A DNA stretch of 5,532 nt from Nitrospinota bacterium (GTDB lineage Bacteria; UBA8248). How positions within the stretch are numbered: position 1 is the first letter of the stretch; every line of letters starts with the position of its first letter. Positions 4,541-5,532 of this stretch are shown in pieces. The notes under the pieces are model-generated. The model saw nothing but the letters and a program-made list of their open reading frames with translations. It was not told the origin of the DNA and did not search any database. Position numbers and translations under genes: made by a program. Where the stretch lies: NCBI GenBank assembly GCA_003506735.1, contig DNYS01000176.1:13941-19472 (forward strand). Direction: 5' to 3'.

Positions 4541-5532
4541 ATGGTGGATTCAGACGTCCGGATGCTTGTTGTGGAAAATCAGGGCGAATTGCGCCGGACG
4601 ATCGTTGCCATGCTCAAGCAGGGTGGGGCACGGACGGTTCAAGGGGTCACCAACGCTGAAGAAGCCAGCAATTATATCGGGCAATATCCCGTCGATTTCA
4701 TCATTTCCGAATGGTCGCTCCCCCACATGAACGGCGTCAGACTTCTCAGCGAAATTCGAAGAAACCCGATCACCGCAAACATCTCCTTCATTCTGATCAG
4801 CAACCAAGGCCAAATGAGCGCGGACGATTATGCCGAGGCGGCCGACTACGATCTGGACAGTCATCTCATCAAGCCCCTGAACCAACAGGACCTGAACGGA
4901 ACGGTGGAGGACATTCTCAAAAAGAAAGCCGAATACCTCGAGCCGTCGGTGCATCTTGCCCGGGCCGGCGCGTATATCGACATCGGTGAAAGCGAGGAGG
5001 CGGAGGCGGAATTGGACTCTGCCCAGGAGTTCGATTCGAAATTGACCCGTGTTTGGGTGGAGGCCGGCGGTCTTTTTGAGGAAATCGGCAAGGAAGATCG
5101 GGCCAAGGAGGGCTATAAGAAAGCGACCACGATCGACAAGGATTGCGCCAAGGGCTACGAGGGAATGGCCAATATCCTGGAGAAGGAAGGAAAATCGGAG
5201 GAAGCATTCGCAATGCTTCAAAAGGCGGTTGAAATCAGCCCCCAGAACCGCGACCGTCAGTTCAAGATGACCAAGCATCTCCTCGAAAACGGAAATGAGG
5301 ATGCCGCCCAGATTGCCCTGCACAAGGCGCTCCAGTCCATACCGGATCCCGCGACCCGCAGCGCCGCCACGGCCGAATTTTTCATGGAAGTCGGCCGCGC
5401 GGATCTGGCCGAGGCCGAATTTGCCATTGCGCTGGAGGAGGACCCCGACAACGTCCATTATTTCAACCGGCTGGGCCTTGCCTTCCGCCGGCAGAAAAAA
5501 TTCAAGGAAGCCATCGAAAACTACCGGAAGGC
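4541..5532 (+). CDS. Response-regulator receiver fused to TPR repeats, 3' end outside window
   Basis: ATG 4541 opens 330 codons without a stop to the right edge. Residues 6-127 form a CheY-like receiver: V-V-E-N at 10-13 (Glu12 in the acidic pocket, Asn13 where a second acid is usual), F-I-I-S-E-W-S-L-P around residue 57, Ser87 as switch residue and Lys111-Pro112. The phosphoacceptor Asp is replaced by Glu57 (codon 4709-4711), so ordinary phosphorylation is unlikely; a phosphomimetic, constant-on state or phosphorylation-independent signalling is inferred. From about residue 137, helical pairs of roughly 34 residues repeat at least six times, with TPR-type small and aromatic positions and ends such as A-V-E-I-S-P and A-L-E-E-D-P-D; the last repeat is cut by the edge. 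TPRs bind proteins, so the product is probably a cytosolic scaffold or adaptor, not a DNA-binding regulator. The start directly precedes the receiver, as expected. It lies downstream of a broken CNB gene, a common kind of signalling neighbourhood. A hairpin covers its ribosome-binding site. Confidence 0.9.
   Translation, partial: MVDSDVRMLVVENQGELRRTIVAMLKQGGARTVQGVTNAEEASNYIGQYPVDFIISEWSLPHMNGVRLLSEIRRNPITANISFILISNQGQMSADDYAEAADYDLDSHLIKPLNQQDLNGTVEDILKKKAEYLEPSVHLARAGAYIDIGESEEAEAELDSAQEFDSKLTRVWVEAGGLFEEIGKEDRAKEGYKKATTIDKDCAKGYEGMANILEKEGKSEEAFAMLQKAVEISPQNRDRQFKMTKHLLENGNEDAAQIALHKALQSIPDPATRSAATAEFFMEVGRADLAEAEFAIALEEDPDNVHYFNRLGLAFRRQKKFKEAIENYRK

Noticed and set aside
4550..5458. 302-codon open frame on the minus strand
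   Set aside because: It lies entirely over the receiver-TPR gene, whose + strand product has clear receiver and TPR motifs; the minus product has none and reflects GC-rich codon bias.

Overview
The window comes from a GC-rich bacterium. Every convincing gene is on the + strand. The gene content (a DUF3604 protein, an acetolactate-synthase-like ThDP enzyme, a lone cyclic-nucleotide-binding domain and a receiver-TPR fusion) is what is often met in environmental Gram-negative or candidate-phylum genomes such as deltaproteobacteria-like lineages, but no marker gene fixes the taxonomy, so that is inference only.

Left half (1-3052), metabolic. A DUF3604-family gene enters from the left edge and ends at 1207. 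A 131-base gap follows, holding a nested inverted repeat (1253-1318) and a clear Shine-Dalgarno (1324-1329). The gap leads into a complete 559-residue thiamine-diphosphate-dependent enzyme (1339-3018). A GC-rich stem followed by seven Ts (3018-3052) closes that gene as a likely intrinsic terminator.

Middle (3053-about 3900), no supportable gene in roughly 850 bases. It is rich in long imperfect inverted repeats: 3061-3114, 3143-3204, a striking 22-pair stem-loop at 3253-3322, and a 17-pair stem at 3484-3536 flanked by a 10-base direct repeat. It then changes abruptly to AT-rich DNA with an 18-base near-perfect palindrome (3657-3674), which looks like a promoter/operator zone for the genes to the right.

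Right half (3905-5532), signalling. A single-domain cyclic-nucleotide-binding protein is readable only after restoring two single missing bases (near 4027 and 4218), so it is a pseudogene or carries sequence errors. After 173 bases containing a tiny leader-like ORF with a strong ribosome-binding site and a perfect 9-bp hairpin just before the start codon, a response-regulator receiver fused to TPR repeats begins at 4541 and runs off the right edge. Its receiver has Glu57 where the phosphorylated Asp is expected.

How the parts work together: the first two genes could be one metabolic cluster, though no shared pathway is evident. The CNB and receiver-TPR genes look like a small regulatory pair (second-messenger sensing plus a protein-interaction scaffold). 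This is inferred from adjacency only.
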